A stretch of 64,000 nt of DNA, taken from the NCBI GenBank assembly GCA_009617715.1, contig VTFK01000379.1, forward strand, positions 62,001 through 126,000. Direction: 5' to 3'. The first letter of the stretch is position 1. Every line of letters starts with the position of its first letter. This stretch comes from Plectrocnemia conspersa. Its lineage: Eukaryota > Arthropoda > Insecta > Trichoptera > Polycentropodidae. Below are positions 60,663-64,000 of the stretch, piece by piece. Under the pieces are notes generated by a model. It saw only the letters and a list, made by a program, of their open reading frames with translations, was not told the DNA's origin and made no database searches. Both the position numbers and the translations under genes were made by a program.

Positions 60663-62390
60663 TGTTTTTCTCAGTTTGCATGCAACAAATATGCATTTTT
60701 TAAATACTAAGATGTGAGATAAATGTAATAATTTGCGAAAAACTAAAAAAACGATAATGAAAATACGTAGCATTTAAAACTTATCACCTACAAATCATTT
60801 TTTATAATGGTCCTTACTATTAAATTAACTTACTGAGCAAAACCAAATAAAATCACTGTCCCTATAAATTCAGGCCTGAACTAAAACGAGCTTTTAAACA
60901 CAGAAATGTGTGATAAATGCATGCTGATAAATTATTATAAAACCTGACGTAATTATTAAGTCTTTTTCTGATAATTTCATAGTTTTTCAACATTTTTGTT
61001 TTGATAAAACACAATAATAAAACACGATTACGATTAATAGTTTATTTTTACTTAATTTAAAGCTTACTTTAGAGCTCTGGATTATTTTTTAAGTAGAAAA
61101 AATTATTAATAATATTAGTCAGTATTTTTTATATAATGATTAATTTTCGCTATTGCAGTAAAATAAACTTTTTTTTTAATTAATTGTATATTAGCATGTC
61201 CTGTTTAATTGGTTTATTTGATTTTATATGTTTAGAACATATTATTTATTTTAAAAAATATTTCGCTTTAGAATTAAACTTTTATTTTAAACAAATAGCT
61301 GAGAATTCAATTTTTATGCTAAATTATGCGTTTTAGTTTTTTCATTATAAATACTAGTTATATGTTTTAGACGATTTTATTCAACATAAACTTTTTCATT
61401 AAGATTAAGATTAATTAACAAGTGATTAAGAATGACTTCCTATTAATATTATCATGATAATTAGATATATTTTTATAATAAAGCAAATTTAAATTTAATT
61501 ACTAAATCTAATTAACTTTAATTTTAATTAAATAATTTAATAATTATTTAAAAAATATAATAAATTAAATTTTTAATATATATTTATTTTTATACCATTA
61601 TTTAATTCTAATTTATAAGAAATCCCCTATATTTTTAGATGTCGGTAAAAAACCCTACCTATATTTAAATACTTTCATTTATAATAAATTATAATATTAT
61701 ATTATATTTCTATCGAAAAGTTATTTAATATAATTAATTTAAACGATATTGAACAATAGTTTATTGTCCATGTAACATTCACAAACAGACTTTTGATAAT
61801 ATATTGTAAGCATAATTTTATTATCTTCCTACGTATTTTAGACTAAGTATCTACTACTAGTTATTGATTTTCTTATTTTTTCAATATGTAACTCAAGTTG
61901 CTTTTTAAATAAAAAAATAGTTCTAGTAATTGGGTTACATATTGTATCAATAAGCAACTACTTTATTTCATGGGAACCCATATACAATATTTACTATATT
62001 TATAGCTTTTAATTTTCAATAATATTTACAATATTTTTTGTTATTAGTTGTATCATAATAAAAACCCTAGATTTATTTTAGTAAATATATCTAGTGATTT
62101 TATACTTAATTATTATTTAAAAAAAAATCTAATTAATATATGATAATATACAATATTTTTTTTTTTAGTTTTAGTTCTTCATTACATATATTGGTCATTT
62201 CAAACAGTAAAATAAGGGTTAAAGGATATTACCCATTATATTGGGCAGTACGCGAATAATTGTAGTTGAAACTAAAGGCGAAGGAACAATCTAAAATTTA
62301 ATAATGACTTTATTGGCACTGTTATTTAAATATGTGTATGTAACATATGGGTGTTTATGTAATACATATGCACACATACATAAATAAATA
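60663..62390. other. Very AT-rich spacer
   Basis: Nothing recognisable. Confidence 0.4.
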
Positions 62391-62399
62391 TATTAACGT

Positions 62400-63160
62400 A
62401 CTGTATACATCGAACACAGAGCGTATGAATAGTGTTGATGATGAGCGAGATGCGAGAATGGAGTTCGCAGGTTTTGTCTATGATTTCAATGACACCAGCA
62501 GACAATATTGTTTCGGATCGTATTGTTTAATGCATATTGTTCGAATTTAACAATATATCCAAAGCGAGTTGTCGGTTTGGCGTTTGGTTGCGCCGATGGT
62601 TGGTGGAGCAGCACACCTACCGCCTCTATCTACCGCGCGGCCACAAAAGACTTTTCATTCTTCTGAGGGGGTGGCTACGGGCGGAGGATACGCGCGCATA
62701 CGTATGCAAATATTGCGATTTATCTGTTCGTAAATAAATAGGCGCAGGGCCACAAAGGGCGGGCAGGAGCCACCCCCACCCCACCACAATGCGCGCGTCT
62801 ATACATCACCGGAGAACTAACTCTTTTTCTTTCATTTCATTCTTGGCCCATAAAGGACTTTGTCGAGAACGGTCGCGTGGAGTGAGAAGATTATTGTTCT
62901 CAAATGTATAGAACGCTTTGTAAAGACTTCCATTGAGCGCGTCCCCCACCCACCTTCAACCCTCTTTCCCGTACACACCCTTAACCATGCCTGTGCCCCG
63001 ACGGGCGTCGCGACGCCCTTCCACCGCTTGTCATTTTCGCGTTTTCGCGTCTTGTTCTTGACCGATTTTGCCCTTCTAACAAACAGGGAGAGACACGCAT
63101 TTTCTGCTTATCTGCGTATCTGTCTATACTTATTATTTTCATTGCGTTGATACATTTCTG
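62400..63160. promoter_or_regulatory. GC-richer island, candidate enhancer
   Basis: Longest island: 62560-62810 and 62930-63070 are GC-rich, with ACAATG at 62786, CCCATAAAGGAC (Hox/Caudal-like) and GACGGGCGTCGCGACGCCC. Short frames on both strands are not protein-like. Confidence 0.3.
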
Positions 63161-64000
63161 GCAATTAATCACCTATATACAATGTATATTTGGACGGCAT
63201 TTTATTTTAGGACCTAAAAGCATTTGGTGATTTTCTTAATTAAAATGTCATATATCTTTCGCTCATGCTCGTTTAGTTTTCGATATCTTACTGTAGCCGT
63301 TTTATAAAGAACAGTTCTGGACACTTGTTGACTCTCCTATATCGTTATTAGTGACAACGGATTGCCTTATAATCGAATTATTAATCATTTCTTCCTGTTT
63401 TAAATTAAATCACAACGTTGTTGCGATTAATGCGTGATAAATTTCAACAGAGTAAGATAACTCTCTTCAATTTATGGTATTCCTGTATGTTTACTTTCCG
63501 AATATTTATCATATATACACTTAAGGAAGATCCGCTTTTTTTTTATTTAGCTCGAGTCGCGTAAAATGTATTACAAAATAACTAATAAGGATTTCCGAGA
63601 AAGGTCATTAAAAGTTCACTAAAACGGTAATTCAAATGATCATTAAAAGGTATGAAAGTATTATGATTTATACTGTGATCGCAAATTGTCCTATAATATG
63701 GATATTTGTTTCAAATTATGCAAAAAAAAAAATGATTTGATTGCTTACAAATATATTATTCATGCTAAAATAACCAGAAGTAGATAATCTAAATTCACGA
63801 AAAAAGTATGTATTATATTTGAGAATATACATACATTAATTATTTAATTATTTTTGTTTGCATAGTAGATGTATAAAATAAATTATAAATTGTAAAAAAT
63901 TTGAAATAAAATACATAATTGACAAGAAAAATACAGATGAAATATTATTTTATACATAATTAAAATTTGGAGAAAATATGTTCAAAATATTATAATACAA
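63161..64000. other. AT-rich spacer to window end
   Basis: Nothing recognisable. Confidence 0.4.

Overview
The window is AT-rich animal DNA, almost certainly from an insect. It has spliced genes with GT-AG introns as short as 61 bp, mariner, hAT-like, gypsy-like and LINE relics, two tRNA-derived SINE families, and long stretches with no open frame of any quality. The order cannot be fixed from sequence alone.

Left end (1-7.1 kb): one conserved gene can be read with confidence. It is the TTC14 homologue (S1 RNA-binding plus tetratricopeptide repeats) on the minus strand, with seven coding exons between 39 and 6645 and its 3' end beyond the window. All splice phases agree, but only if one extra base is ignored in exon 1 (an A6 run) and one in exon 5. 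These are sequencing or assembly errors or real lesions. Its introns hold a hAT-type MITE with target-site duplication, a dead mariner and a solo-LTR-like block. A GC-rich candidate promoter and 5' UTR exon lies at 6.85-7.13 kb.

Middle (7.1-12.4 kb): a repeat-filled spacer with a deleted mariner, one copy of an LTR-like family, gypsy gag and integrase scraps in opposite orientation, and a 163-bp TA microsatellite.

12.4-12.8 kb: a TATA-containing GC-rich segment followed by a short ATG-started exon ending at a strong GTGAGT donor on the plus strand. This is a candidate divergent gene whose product I do not recognise. From there to 64 kb I find no conserved coding exon. The 51-kb desert alternates AT-rich DNA and transposon relics with GC-richer islands of 0.2-0.8 kb every few kb. 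Many islands carry CATTGT/ACAATG (Sox-type) hexamers, as expected of enhancers in a developmental regulator's intron or flank.

Mobile DNA in the desert: a nearly full-length mariner with 16-bp TIRs (44463-45697), a foldback element built of 14-15 bp GC-rich units (51878-52442), an ISL2EU-like MITE (31084-31459), six copies of one tRNA-SINE, three of another, three copies of an LTR-like repeat, a LINE reverse-transcriptase relic and several near-perfect small hairpins. Coordinates of repeats and islands without terminal repeats are approximate.
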